From Sphingomonas rhizophila (GTDB lineage Bacteria; Pseudomonadota; Alphaproteobacteria; Sphingomonadales; Sphingomonadaceae), in NCBI RefSeq assembly GCF_014396585.1, contig NZ_CP060717.1, positions 496,001-560,000 of the forward strand: 64,000 bases of DNA. Direction: 5' to 3'. The notes beneath the pieces were generated by a model. The model ran no database searches. It was not told the DNA's origin and was given only the letters and a program-made list of their open reading frames with translations. Position 1 is the stretch's first letter; each line of letters begins with the position of its first letter. The translations under genes and the position numbers were made by a program. Below are positions 8,263-18,176 of this stretch, piece by piece.

Positions 8263-8300
8263 AAAATCGGTCCGGCCGCGTGGCCGGGCCGATTTTCCTT
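8263..8300 (+). terminator. Intrinsic terminator after the PEP-CTERM gene
   Basis: AAAATCGG-t-CCGGCC, a GCGT loop, then GGCCGG-g-CCGATTTT followed by CCTTT. The A-rich and T-rich flanks extend the stem, so it may work in both directions. Confidence 0.8.
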
Positions 8301-8392
8301 TGTGCGCGATGCGGGGCTGACATCACCACTGGCGGTTGGCGTCCCGCAGTCGTAAAGAAGGCGGCAAGCAGTTCACCACAGGACAAGCGTTC

Positions 8393-10354
8393 ATGGCCTC
8401 GGCCACCCATTTTACGACTCTCGAAGAATCCGAAGCTCACCCGCCGCTGGAGGCGATGGTCGTCCGGTTCGCCGGCGACAGCGGCGACGGCATGCAGTTG
8501 ACCGGCGGGCAGTTCACCCTGTCGACCGCGCTGGCCGGCAACGATCTTGCGACCTTCCCCGACTTTCCCGCCGAAATCCGCGCGCCGCAGGGCACGACGT
8601 TCGGTGTCTCCGCCTTCCAGATCAATTTCGGATCGACCGCGATCGAGACCGCGGGCGACGCCCCCGACGTGCTGATCGCGATGAACCCGGCGGCGCTGAA
8701 GGTGAACGTCAAGTCGCTGCGTGACGGCGGGCTGATCATCGCCGACGAGGGCGAGTTCACCGCGCGCAACCTCGCGAAGGCGGGGTATGACTCGAACCCG
8801 CTGGAGGACGACAGCCTTGCCCGCTGGCAGCTGGTCAAGTTCAACATCTCGCAACTGACGCTCGACAGCGTGAAGCCGTTCGGCCTTGGCAACAAGGAAG
8901 CGCTGCGCTGCAAGAACATGTGGACGCTGGGCCTGGCGCTGTGGATGTTCGACCGCGAGCGCGGGCCGATCGTCGATTGGCTCAACACCAAGTTCGCCAA
9001 GAAGCCGGAGCTGGCCGAGGCCAATATCGCCGCGCTGAACGCCGGCCATGCCTATGGCGAGACGGTGGAGATCGGCGCGCAGGTCCGCCGCCACCACATC
9101 GACGCGGCGCCGGCCGAACCGGGCCTCTACCGCACCGTCACTGGCGCCGAGGCGATTTCGGTCGGCCTGGTCGCGGGCGCGCAGCTGGCCGGCCTGCCGA
9201 TGTTCTTCGGCGGTTATCCGATCACCCCGGCGTCGGCCATCCTGCATCACCTGTCGCGCCTCAAGGAATATGGCATCACCACCTTCCAGGCGGAGGACGA
9301 GATCGCGGCGATCTGCTCCGCGATCGGCGCCAGCTACGCCGGGCAGTTGGGGGTCACCTCCTCGTCGGGTCCGGGGATCGCGCTGAAGGGCGAGGCGATG
9401 GGCCTCGCCTTCATCACCGAACTGCCGCTGGTCATCGTCAATTCGCAGCGCGGCGGCCCGTCCACCGGCCTGCCGACCAAGACCGAACAGTCGGACCTGT
9501 ACCAGGCGGTCTACGGCCGCAACGGCGATGCGCCGATCCCGGTGGTCGCCGCGCGATCGCCCGCCGACGCGTTCGATTGCGCGATCGAGGCGTGCCGTAT
9601 CGCCACCCGCTACATGACGCCGGTGATGCTGCTGACCGACGGCTACATCGCCAATGCGGCGGAGCCGTGGAAGGTGCCGGACATGGCCGATTACGCGCCG
9701 TTCCCGGTCGCCTTCGCGCCGCCGGCTGCCAACGACGATCCGGTCCAGCCGTTCGCCCGCAACGGCGATGGCGCGCGTCCGTGGATCAAGCCCGGCACCG
9801 TCGGGCTGGAACATCGCATCGGCGGGATCGAAAAGGCGCCGGGATCGGGCGCGATCGACTATTCGCCGGAAGCGCACGCGCAGATGACCCGCGAACGGCT
9901 GGGCAAGGTTGCCGGCATCGCCGACAGCATCCCCGACCAGGACGTGGCGCTGGGCGAGGCGAGCGGCAAGCTGGCGGTGGTCGGCTGGGGCTCGACGTTC
10001 GGCCCGATCCACCAGGCGGTGCGCCGTGCCCGCCGCAAGGGCCAGGACGTCGCCCACATCCACATCCGCCACATCGTGCCGTTCCCGAAGAACCTCGGCA
10101 AGCTGCTGAAGGGCTATGACCGGATCATCGTCCCGGAAATGAATTCGGGCCAGCTCAAGACCATCCTTCGCGACCAGTTCCTGGTCGACGCACGCCCGCT
10201 CAACAAGGTCAGCGGCCAGCCATTCCGCATCGCCGAGATCGAAACCGCGATCGACGAGGCGCTGGCCGGGCAGGATCCCCATCCGCTCGGCGCCGACGCG
10301 ACCCAGCTGCCCGAACCCGAATCCGGTTTCGATCCGGGCAGGCAGGCGAACTGA
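8393..10354 (+). CDS. korA: 2-oxoacid:acceptor (ferredoxin) oxidoreductase, alpha subunit
   Basis: The 653-residue protein from ATG 8393 fuses a gamma-type domain at the N-terminus (VVRFAGDSGDGMQLTGGQFT, then PAEIRAPQGTTFGVSAFQI) to the alpha pyrimidine-binding domain (about residues 230-430, FGGYPITPASAILHHLSRLK and SSSGPGIALKGEAMGLA) and a C-terminal domain (VVGWGSTFGPIHQAVRRAR). With KorB it oxidatively decarboxylates a 2-oxoacid, probably 2-oxoglutarate, to the acyl-CoA with reduction of ferredoxin. AGGA lies about 10 bases upstream. A small membrane ORF begins 2 bp after the stop. Confidence 0.93.
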   Translation: MASATHFTTLEESEAHPPLEAMVVRFAGDSGDGMQLTGGQFTLSTALAGNDLATFPDFPAEIRAPQGTTFGVSAFQINFGSTAIETAGDAPDVLIAMNPAALKVNVKSLRDGGLIIADEGEFTARNLAKAGYDSNPLEDDSLARWQLVKFNISQLTLDSVKPFGLGNKEALRCKNMWTLGLALWMFDRERGPIVDWLNTKFAKKPELAEANIAALNAGHAYGETVEIGAQVRRHHIDAAPAEPGLYRTVTGAEAISVGLVAGAQLAGLPMFFGGYPITPASAILHHLSRLKEYGITTFQAEDEIAAICSAIGASYAGQLGVTSSSGPGIALKGEAMGLAFITELPLVIVNSQRGGPSTGLPTKTEQSDLYQAVYGRNGDAPIPVVAARSPADAFDCAIEACRIATRYMTPVMLLTDGYIANAAEPWKVPDMADYAPFPVAFAPPAANDDPVQPFARNGDGARPWIKPGTVGLEHRIGGIEKAPGSGAIDYSPEAHAQMTRERLGKVAGIADSIPDQDVALGEASGKLAVVGWGSTFGPIHQAVRRARRKGQDVAHIHIRHIVPFPKNLGKLLKGYDRIIVPEMNSGQLKTILRDQFLVDARPLNKVSGQPFRIAEIETAIDEALAGQDPHPLGADATQLPEPESGFDPGRQAN

Positions 10355-10356
10355 CC

Positions 10357-10491
10357 ATGGCCTACACGCCGCGCAACCCGAACACGCCGCCCAAGCGAGA
10401 GCCGGCTCCCAAGCCGATCAATCCCTTCCCGCTGATCGCCCTGCTGGTGGTGGTCGTTTTCATGATCCTTTGGTTTGGTGGCTACGTCTGA
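10357..10491 (+). CDS. Small single-pass membrane protein between korA and korB (44 aa)
   Basis: ATG 10357 lies 2 bp after the korA stop, and the TGA at 10489-10491 is 1 bp before the korB ATG. The 44-residue product has a Pro-rich basic N-terminus (MAYTPRNPNTPPKREPAPKP) followed by one hydrophobic helix of about 20 residues ending WFGGYV. Tight packing between two subunit genes suggests it is translated with them. It could anchor the complex at the membrane or be an unrelated passenger. I recognise no family. Confidence 0.7.
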   Translation: MAYTPRNPNTPPKREPAPKPINPFPLIALLVVVVFMILWFGGYV

Positions 10492-10492
10492 C

Positions 10493-11502
<1,010 letters not shown>

Positions 11503-11506
<4 letters not shown>

Positions 11507-11919
11507 TCGCCCTGTTCGCGTTGCTTGTCGCGGCCCAGGCCGTGGCGCCCCAGCCCGTCACCGTCGTCCGAACCCCGCCCGTGGTCGCCGTCCCGGCCGA
11601 TCCGCTCGCCGGCATGACAGCGGCGGGCCGCGCGCTGGTCACCGCCCAGTTGCCGGTGCAGCGCGCTCTCAAGGAAGCCGATGCGCAAGCGATCGCCGCC
11701 GCGCACCAGCAGGTGGTCGCCGTCCTCGCCAGGCGGCCGATGGACCTTGCCGCGCTTCGCACCGCGCTCGCCGCGCGCGATGCCGCGGTCGACACGGCGC
11801 GCCGTGCCCAGTCGCAGCGGGCGATCGACCTGATGGCGAAGCTGGTCGAAGCCGACCGCCAGATCGTTGCCCGCGCCCTGCTTGCCGACGGCGCCGCGAC
11901 ACCGGCCGCCGCCCGCTAA
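11503..11919 (+). CDS. Exported hypothetical protein (138 aa)
   Basis: ATG 11503 overlaps the korB stop (ATGA). The product has a short signal-like N-terminus (MIALFALLVAAQAVAPQP) and an Ala/Arg-rich helical body of repeated charged heptads (HQQVVAVLARRPMDLAAL, KLVEADRQIVARALL). The pattern recalls small periplasmic helical-hairpin proteins of the Spy/heavy-metal-sensor type, but no diagnostic motif is present. Function is unknown; it is probably cotranscribed with korAB. Confidence 0.62.
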
Positions 11920-11925
11920 TCCCGC

Positions 11926-12921
11926 TTGGACAATTTCACCCACTCGCTCGCCGGCTGGGCGCTGGGGCAGGCCGGCCTCAAGACCAAGACCCGCAAGGGC
12001 CTTGCCGCGCTGATCCTCGGCGCGAACATGCCCGACCTCGACGTGTTCGTATCCGGCGGCTTCCCGTGGGAGCCGCTGGCGATTCACCGGGGCTTCACCC
12101 ATTCGCTGATCGGCGGGATCATCGTCCTTCCGCCGGTCCTGTTCGGCTTCCTGATGTTGCTCGACCGCTGGCAGGAACGGCGCGGCAAGCCGTTCAAGAG
12201 CGGCCTGGCATTGCATAAGGGCTGGCTGCTCGCGCTGTGCAACCTCGGTGTGCTGACCCACCCGCTGCTCGACCTCCAGACGACCTACGCGGTGCAGCTG
12301 TTCACGCCGTTCTCGGGCGAATGGTGGCACAGCGACACGCTGTTCATCATCGACGTCTGGGTCTGGACCTTGCTCGCCGGCAGCATCGCCTGGTCCCGCT
12401 GGCGCGAAAAGCGCGGGCGTGAGTGGAAGCGGCCGGTGCAGGCGGCGATCGGCATTTTCCTCGCCTACCTGGGTCTCAATTCGGCGATCACCGTCTCGGC
12501 GGTGAACAGTTTGCCGGAAGTGGCGACCTGCGATGCGCCGACCATTGCCTTCGCCAGCCCGCCGCCGGCGTGGTCGTGGCGGCGGGATGTCGCGTGGCGC
12601 TACGCCAGCGCGAGGCCGCCCGAATCGTGGTTCGTCTACAACCGCGCTCACTACGCGCCCTTTTCGGGCTGGTCGAAGCGGGAGGCCGAATGCTCGGGCC
12701 GTCCCGACCATATGGCCGATCCCGTCGTGCAAAAGGCGATCCGCAACGACCCGTCGCTCAAGCGCTTCCTCGCCTGGTCGGTGATGCCGGTCGCCAGCAT
12801 CGAGCGCGGCCGCTGCGAAGCGCGGGTGACGATTGCCGACTATCGTTACGGCGATCCCGATCGTGGCACGTCGCGGATCAACCGCGAAACGGTCGTGCCA
12901 ATCGCCGGACCAGGTTGCTAA
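11926..12921 (+). CDS. YdjM-type membrane-bound metal-dependent hydrolase family protein
   Basis: From TTG 11926 the 331-residue protein reads DNFTHSLAGWALGQAGL after the initiator. It has the family histidine and aspartate pattern NFTHSL, GANMPDLDV, HRGFTHSL and THPLLDLQTTY, with membrane segments at about residues 58-75, 100-115 and 137-155 and another after the Arg/Lys-rich stretch near 165. The family (PF04307 type) includes E. coli YdjM, an SOS-inducible inner-membrane protein; the substrate is unknown. The non-ATG start is chosen because the conserved N-terminus begins there; no strong ribosome site is visible. Confidence 0.82.
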   Translation: MDNFTHSLAGWALGQAGLKTKTRKGLAALILGANMPDLDVFVSGGFPWEPLAIHRGFTHSLIGGIIVLPPVLFGFLMLLDRWQERRGKPFKSGLALHKGWLLALCNLGVLTHPLLDLQTTYAVQLFTPFSGEWWHSDTLFIIDVWVWTLLAGSIAWSRWREKRGREWKRPVQAAIGIFLAYLGLNSAITVSAVNSLPEVATCDAPTIAFASPPPAWSWRRDVAWRYASARPPESWFVYNRAHYAPFSGWSKREAECSGRPDHMADPVVQKAIRNDPSLKRFLAWSVMPVASIERGRCEARVTIADYRYGDPDRGTSRINRETVVPIAGPGC

Positions 12922-12925
12922 GCCG

Positions 12926-14269
12926 ATGAGCGCGCCCGCGCTGCTCTGGTTCCGGCGCGACCTGCGGATCGCCGACCATCACGCGCTCACCGCCGCCGCC
13001 GCTGCGGGCAGGGTCGTGCCATTGTTCGTCCTCGACGACGACACGCCCGGCGAGTTTCGCATCGGCGGCGCGCAGCGGTGGTGGCTCCATCACAGCCTCG
13101 CCGCGCTGAACGAGTCCATCGGCGGCAAGCTGGTGCTGCGGCGGGGCAGGGCCGCTGACGTGGTTCGGGCAGTAGCGCAGGAAATCGGCGCGGCCGAGGT
13201 GCATGCCACCGCGCTGTACGAACCGTGGGAGCGGGAGACCGAGGCCGCGCTGGCCGACCTCGTCACCTTCCACGACGGCGACACGCTGGTCCCGCCTGAC
13301 CGGGTGACGACGCAAGGCGGATCGCCGTTCAAGGTCTACGGCGCGTTCTGGCGCGCGCTGACCGAGCAGCTTCCGCCCGAGCAGGCGCTGCCCGCGCCCG
13401 ATGTACAGTTCGTCGCCGGTCCAGGGGGAGACAAGCTGGCGAACTGGAACCTGCTGCCGACCAAGCCCGATTGGGCGACCGGCTTCGGCAAGGAATGGAC
13501 GCCGGGGGAAGCGGGCGCGCTCGAGCGCCTTGACGAGTTCGTCACCGAGGTCGCGGCCTACGAACGCCGCCGCGACCGGCCGTCGGAGGAGGGGACGAGC
13601 CGCCTGTCGCCGCACCTCCATTGGGGCGAGGTATCGCCGCGCCAGGTGTGGGACGCGCTTCACCCGCGCGGCGGGTCCAAATTCCTCAAGGAACTGGCGT
13701 GGCGCGACTTTGCCCGATCGGCGATGCTGGCCCAGCCTGACATCGGCTGGAGCAATGGCCGCGCGGCGATGGACCGCCTGCCGTGGCGGACCGGCGCTGA
13801 CGCCGAGGCCGATTTCGCCGCGTGGACGAAAGGCCGCACCGGCTATCCGATCGTCGACGCGGGCATGCGGCAATTGTGGGCGACCGGATGGATGCACAAC
13901 CGGGGGCGGATGATCGCGGCGAGCTTCCTTACAAAGCACTTGCTGATCGACTGGCGGCGCGGCGCGGCCTGGTTCTGGGACACGCTGATCGATGCCGATT
14001 ATGGCAACAACAGCCTCAACTGGCAGTGGATCGCCGGCACCGGCACTGCCAGCCAGATGTTCAACCGGATCATGGCGCCGCTCGCCCAGTCGGAGAAGTT
14101 CGACGCCGGCGATTACATCCGTGAGTGGGTGCCGGAACTGGCCGGCCTTGATGACGACATGATCCACGATCCGGCCGACGACCGGCGCGGCGCCTATCCG
14201 CCAAGGCTGATCGGCCACCGCGAAGCGCGCGACCGGGCGCTGTCGGCGCTTGCCAAGGTCCGCGGCTAG
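12926..14269 (+). CDS. phrB: Deoxyribodipyrimidine photo-lyase
   Basis: The 447-residue protein begins APALLWFRRDLRIADHHAL near the N-terminus (antenna-binding Rossmann domain, residues 1-130). Its C-terminal FAD domain contains TSRLSPHLHWGEVSPRQVW, KELAWRDFARSAM, GRTGYPIVDAGMRQLWATGW, MHNRGRMIAASFLTKHLLID and DYGNNSLNWQWIAGTGTAS. These are the class I CPD photolyase signatures, including the Trp residues of the electron-transfer path. It repairs UV-induced cyclobutane dimers using blue light. It lies 4 bp after the YdjM-type gene, with Cfa just downstream. Confidence 0.95.
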   Translation: MSAPALLWFRRDLRIADHHALTAAAAAGRVVPLFVLDDDTPGEFRIGGAQRWWLHHSLAALNESIGGKLVLRRGRAADVVRAVAQEIGAAEVHATALYEPWERETEAALADLVTFHDGDTLVPPDRVTTQGGSPFKVYGAFWRALTEQLPPEQALPAPDVQFVAGPGGDKLANWNLLPTKPDWATGFGKEWTPGEAGALERLDEFVTEVAAYERRRDRPSEEGTSRLSPHLHWGEVSPRQVWDALHPRGGSKFLKELAWRDFARSAMLAQPDIGWSNGRAAMDRLPWRTGADAEADFAAWTKGRTGYPIVDAGMRQLWATGWMHNRGRMIAASFLTKHLLIDWRRGAAWFWDTLIDADYGNNSLNWQWIAGTGTASQMFNRIMAPLAQSEKFDAGDYIREWVPELAGLDDDMIHDPADDRRGAYPPRLIGHREARDRALSALAKVRG

Positions 14270-14285
14270 GGGGATAGCGCGGCCC

Positions 14286-15533
14286 ATGGCCAGTCGCGGG
14301 CATCACCTCGTCAAAAGCGGACGATCGTTCGTCAACGGCAGCGGCTTGTTGAGCCGCCTGTTCGCGCGGGGTTTCGCCCGGCTGATCGACCAGCTTCACG
14401 AGCGACTTCAGGTCGGCGGCATCGACGCGACCCTGCCCGACGGCAGCAAACGCCGCGTCGGCTTCCACGCAGCCGGGCCGGTGGCCGTCGTTCATTTGAA
14501 AAGCTGGAACGCGCTGGTGCGGCTGGCGACGTCCGGCTCGATCGGCTGGTATCGCGCCTGGGCCAAGGGCGAATGGACCTCGCCCGACCCTGTGCCGTTG
14601 TTCGAACTGTTCATGGCCAACGCCGTCGCGCTGGGCGATGCCGCGCGGGCCAAGGGCAGTGCGCGCCTGCTCAACCGCTTCCGCCATCGCCGCCGCGACA
14701 ACGACCTTGCCGGCGCGCGCGACAACATCGCCGCCCACTACGACCTCGGCAACGATTTCTACGCCGAATGGCTCGACCCAAGCATGACCTACTCGTCGGC
14801 GCGGTTCGAAGGCAGCGACGACCTGGAGGCGGCGCAGCATCGCAAGGTGGCCATGCTCCTCGACCGGCTCGACCTGCAACCGGGACAGCGCTTGCTGGAA
14901 ATCGGCTGCGGCTGGGGCACGCTGGCCATCGCGGCGGCGAGGCGCGGGGTCGATGTCGTCGGCCTGACCCTGTCGAAGGAACAGAAGGCGTGGGCCGACG
15001 CACGGGTCGCGGAGGCGGGGTTATCCGAACGCGTCGAAATCCGCCTCGCCGACTATCGCGAGACCGCCGGTCAGTTCGACGCGATTGCCTCGGTCGAAAT
15101 GGTCGAGGCGGTCGGCCAGCGCTGGTGGCCCGCCTACATGGATTGCATCGCGCGCAACCTCAAACCCGGTGGCCGGGCGGCGCTGCAGTTCATTTCGATC
15201 GATCACCGCCTGTTCGATGCCTATTCGCAGAGCGCGGATTTCATCCAGGCGTACATTTTCCCGGGCGGCATGCTGATCGACGAGCCGAGCTTCGCGGCCC
15301 TGGCGGCGGAACGGGGGTTAAGCTGGCAGGACCGCGACGGCTTCGGCCTCGATTATGCCGAGACGCTCAAGCAGTGGCGCGAGCGATACGATACGGCAGT
15401 GGCGGGCGGCCGCCTTCCGGAATTCGCCTCGGCCTTCCACGACCTGTGGCGATACTATCTGATGTACTGCGAAGGCGGCTTCCGCGGCCGCGGGATCGAC
15501 GTCGCGCAAGTGACGCTGGTGAAGGCCGCCTAA
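14286..15533 (+). CDS. cfa: Cyclopropane-fatty-acyl-phospholipid synthase family protein
   Basis: The 415-residue protein has an N-terminal lipid-binding region (residues 20-120, with GWYRAWAKGEWTSPDPVPLF). A SAM methyltransferase core follows: NIAAHYDLGNDFYAEWLDPS, MTYSSARF, LLEIGCGWGTLAIAAARRG, GLTLSKEQ and SVEMVEAVGQRWWPAY. These motifs define the Cfa/mycolic acid cyclopropane synthase family. It methylenates double bonds of membrane phospholipid acyl chains, commonly in stationary phase or stress. It starts 16 bp after the photolyase stop and is probably cotranscribed with it. Confidence 0.92.
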   Translation: MASRGHHLVKSGRSFVNGSGLLSRLFARGFARLIDQLHERLQVGGIDATLPDGSKRRVGFHAAGPVAVVHLKSWNALVRLATSGSIGWYRAWAKGEWTSPDPVPLFELFMANAVALGDAARAKGSARLLNRFRHRRRDNDLAGARDNIAAHYDLGNDFYAEWLDPSMTYSSARFEGSDDLEAAQHRKVAMLLDRLDLQPGQRLLEIGCGWGTLAIAAARRGVDVVGLTLSKEQKAWADARVAEAGLSERVEIRLADYRETAGQFDAIASVEMVEAVGQRWWPAYMDCIARNLKPGGRAALQFISIDHRLFDAYSQSADFIQAYIFPGGMLIDEPSFAALAAERGLSWQDRDGFGLDYAETLKQWRERYDTAVAGGRLPEFASAFHDLWRYYLMYCEGGFRGRGIDVAQVTLVKAA

Positions 15534-15567
15534 GGTTTTTGTAATCCGCCGCTGGTAGGGCGCAGTC

Positions 15568-15840
15568 GTGTTTACCCTTCCGAACATCCTGATAGCGCTG
15601 GCGGCGATCAACCTCTGGACGATGGTCGCCTTTTGGCGGGACAAGCAGGCGGCGGTCGAAGGCCGGCGTCGGACGTCGGAGGCCGACCTTCTGCTCTTCG
15701 CCATCATCGGTGGCTCGCCGGGCGCATACGCGGCGCGCAGGATGTTTCGGCACAAGACCAGGAAGGAGCCGTTTTCGACCCAGCTTTTCGTGATCGCCAC
15801 GCTGCAGGTCGGTGCGGCGATCGGCTTCCTGCTGGTCTAG
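15568..15840 (+). CDS. DUF1294 family membrane protein (90 aa)
   Basis: From GTG 15568 the protein has a membrane segment (FTLPNILIALAAINLWTMVA), then FWRDKQAAVEGRRRTSEADL, IIGGSPGAYAARRMFRHKTR, and a second segment ending FLLV. The pattern D/E-K-x-A followed by RxxE and GG-x-GA is characteristic of DUF1294. Its function is unknown. The last 4 bp overlap the SDR gene tail-to-tail. Confidence 0.85.
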   Translation: MFTLPNILIALAAINLWTMVAFWRDKQAAVEGRRRTSEADLLLFAIIGGSPGAYAARRMFRHKTRKEPFSTQLFVIATLQVGAAIGFLLV

Positions 15841-16553
15841 CCTTCGACCCGCATCCGCTCGCCGGTCGGGGCATCACCCTGCAGCCGGTCGACGATTGCA
15901 GACGCGACGACCTCCGGTCCCTTGAGCGTCGAGGCTTCCTCGCCCGGGAAGGCGAGCTGGCGCATGCGGGTTGCGGTGGCGCCCGGGTCGACGATGTGGA
16001 CCCGGAGGCGGCCAGCGTGGGCCGTTTCGTCGGCATAGGCGCCGAGCATCGTGTCCAGCGCTGCCTTCGACGCGCCATAGCCGCCCCAGAAGGCGCGGGG
16101 CTCCGCCCCGACCGACGAGGTGACGCCCACGACCTCGGCCCGTTCCGACCGGCGCAGCAGCGGGTCGAACGCCGCGATCAGCACCTGGTTAGCGAAGACG
16201 TTCAGCGCGAACAGTCGGCCCAGTTCCTTGGCGTCGAGATGCTCGACCGGGCTCAACGAGCCCAGCATTGCGGCGTTGAGGACAAGGATGTCGAGGCTGC
16301 CCCAGCGGCCGGCGACGGCCTCCGCCAGCTTCTTCACATGCTCGGTTTCGGTAAGGTCCATCGGCGCGATGGTCGCGCTTCCGCCGGCGTCATGGATCCG
16401 GCCCTCGACCTCCTCCAGCGCGGTGGCGCCGCGGGCGGTGAGGATGACGTGCGCTCCGGCGGCGGCGAGCGCCTCGGCGGTGGCGGCGCCGATCCCGCGG
16501 CTGGCGCCGGTGACGAGCGCCAGCTTGCCGGCAAAGGGCTTCGCGTCGGTCAT
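15837..16553 (-). CDS. Short-chain dehydrogenase/reductase family oxidoreductase
   Basis: The 238-residue SDR has the cofactor motif VTGASRGIGAATAEAL (TGxxxGxG), MDLTETEHV, VLNAAMLGSL (the NAG-like motif), catalytic Ser in GVTSSVGAEP and the YxxxK pair in YGASKAAL. Arg after the first strand (LTARG) suggests NADP(H) preference. The substrate cannot be deduced. It lies 11 bp downstream of the purF stop on the same strand and may be cotranscribed with it. Confidence 0.92.
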   Translation of the reverse strand: MTDAKPFAGKLALVTGASRGIGAATAEALAAAGAHVILTARGATALEEVEGRIHDAGGSATIAPMDLTETEHVKKLAEAVAGRWGSLDILVLNAAMLGSLSPVEHLDAKELGRLFALNVFANQVLIAAFDPLLRRSERAEVVGVTSSVGAEPRAFWGGYGASKAALDTMLGAYADETAHAGRLRVHIVDPGATATRMRQLAFPGEEASTLKGPEVVASAIVDRLQGDAPTGERMRVEG

Positions 16554-16564
16554 CGATTCAGCTC

Positions 16565-18037
16565 CTAGCGGGCGACGAAGCGGACGACCTGGTCCGCCAT
16601 TTCCGCTTCCTTGGTGCCCTCGTCGGTGCCCGGGTCGCAGTCGGTCAATGTGGTCGGGTAATTGCCGGTGAAGCAGGCATCGCAGCGCTGCGGCCGGTCG
16701 GCGTCGCGGTTGTCGCCCAGCGCGCGGTACAGACCGTCGATCGAAATGAAGGCGAGGCTGTCGGCGTCGATATATTTCGCCATGTCCTCGACGCTCATGT
16801 GCGACGCGATCAGCTTGCTGCGCTCGGGCGTATCGACGCCGTAGAAACAGCTATGCTTGGTCGGCGGCGAGGCGATGCGCATGTGCACCTCGGTCGCGCC
16901 GGCGTCCCGCATCATCTTCACGATCTTCAGGCTGGTTGTTCCGCGCACGATCGAATCATCGACCAGAACGATGCGCTTGCCCTTGATCAGCGCGCTGTTG
17001 GCGTTGTGCTTCAGCTTGACGCCCAGGTGGCGGACATCCTGGCTCGGCTGGATGAAGGTCCGGCCGACGTAGTGGGAACGGATGATGCCAAGCTCGAACG
17101 GGATGCCCGACGCGTGGCTGAAACCGAGCGCGGCGGGAACGCCGCTGTCGGGGACGGGGACGACGAAATCAGCCTCGATCGGCGCTTCGCGGCTCAGTTC
17201 GGCGCCGATGTTCTTGCGCACTTCGTAGACCGACGTTCCGTCGACCACGCTGTCGGGGCGGGCGAAATAAACATGTTCAAAAATGCACGGACGGGGGGCG
17301 GCCTTCGCGAACGGATGGAAGGAGCGTTCGCCTGCCTCGTTGACCAGGATCATCTCGCCCGGCTCCACGTCGCGGATGTAGTGCGCGCCGATGACGTCCA
17401 GCGCGACCGTTTCCGAGGCGAAGATGGTCGCGTCGCCGATCTTGCCCATGACCAGCGGCCGGATGCCGAGCGGGTCGCGGCAGGCGACGAGGCCTTCGGG
17501 CGTCAGGCAGACCAGTGAATAGGCGCCTTCGACCTGGCGCAGGGCGTCGCCCAGCCGGTCGATGATGCCGGACTTCGACGATGTCGCGACGAGGTGGATG
17601 ATGACCTCGGTGTCGCTGGTCGACTGGAAGATCGACCCCCGCCGGTTGAGCGCCTTGCGCAGCGTCATCGCGTTCGACAGGTTGCCGTTGTGCGCGACCG
17701 CGAAACCGCCGTCCGACAAGTCGGCGAACAGCGGCTGGACGTTGCGAAGCGCGGTTTCCCCGGTGGTCGAATAGCGGACGTGGCCGATGGCGACCCGGCC
17801 CGACAACTTGCGAATGATGTCGTCGCGGTCGAAGTTGCCGGCGACATGGCCCATGGCGCGATGGGCGTGATAATGTTCGCCGTCGGAGCTGACGATTCCC
17901 GCCGCTTCCTGGCCGCGATGCTGCAGCGCGTGGAGGCCGAGGGCCACGAAGCTCGACGCCGTGTCGGCGCCCCAGATTCCAAAGACACCGCATTCTTCGC
18001 GGAGTTTATCGTCGTCGAACGGGTTGGTCGTCAGCAT
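16565..18037 (-). CDS. purF: Amidophosphoribosyltransferase (PurF)
   Basis: The protein has the class II glutamine amidotransferase domain (REECGVFGIWG, the nucleophile Cys exposed after propeptide removal; LQHRGQEAAGI; FAVAHNGNLSNA) followed by the phosphoribosyltransferase domain (VVPVPDSGVPAALGFS, IVLVDDSIVRGTTSLKIVK as PRPP loop). It makes phosphoribosylamine, the first committed step of purine synthesis. I use ATG 18037 (490 residues); ATG 18055 in the same frame is possible, and neither has a strong ribosome site. C-terminal Cys residues of the family (RCDACFTGNYP) are present. It is divergent from the MerR gene. Confidence 0.95.
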   Translation of the reverse strand: MLTTNPFDDDKLREECGVFGIWGADTASSFVALGLHALQHRGQEAAGIVSSDGEHYHAHRAMGHVAGNFDRDDIIRKLSGRVAIGHVRYSTTGETALRNVQPLFADLSDGGFAVAHNGNLSNAMTLRKALNRRGSIFQSTSDTEVIIHLVATSSKSGIIDRLGDALRQVEGAYSLVCLTPEGLVACRDPLGIRPLVMGKIGDATIFASETVALDVIGAHYIRDVEPGEMILVNEAGERSFHPFAKAAPRPCIFEHVYFARPDSVVDGTSVYEVRKNIGAELSREAPIEADFVVPVPDSGVPAALGFSHASGIPFELGIIRSHYVGRTFIQPSQDVRHLGVKLKHNANSALIKGKRIVLVDDSIVRGTTSLKIVKMMRDAGATEVHMRIASPPTKHSCFYGVDTPERSKLIASHMSVEDMAKYIDADSLAFISIDGLYRALGDNRDADRPQRCDACFTGNYPTTLTDCDPGTDEGTKEAEMADQVVRFVAR

Positions 18038-18140
18038 GGGTGAGGGCGAATCCATGTGGGGGCGATGCGCGCGCCTATACGCGCCTGTCATGGATTTGTC
18101 GCGCTTCGGCTGAATGGCGATTGAAGCGCGCGACAATCGG

Positions 18141-18170
18141 TTGACCTTTACGGAAGCGTAAGGCATTGAT
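18141..18170 (+). promoter_or_regulatory. MerR-type operator/promoter upstream of the MerR gene
   Basis: TTGACC (18141-18146) is followed by the imperfect inverted repeat CCTTTACG-gaa-GCGTAAGG and a weak -10 (ATTGAT, 18165-18170) after an 18-base gap. MerR-family activators bind a dyad between -35 and -10 of their own promoters. The -10 is only 6 bases from ATG 18177 with no Shine-Dalgarno, so the transcript may be nearly leaderless. Confidence 0.5.
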
Positions 18171-18176
18171 CGGCCC

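Noticed and set aside
8261..10282. A 673-residue open frame antisense to korA
   Set aside because: It is rich in Arg, Asp, Gly and His as expected for the antisense of a GC-rich gene, has no start context or motif, and korA is certain.
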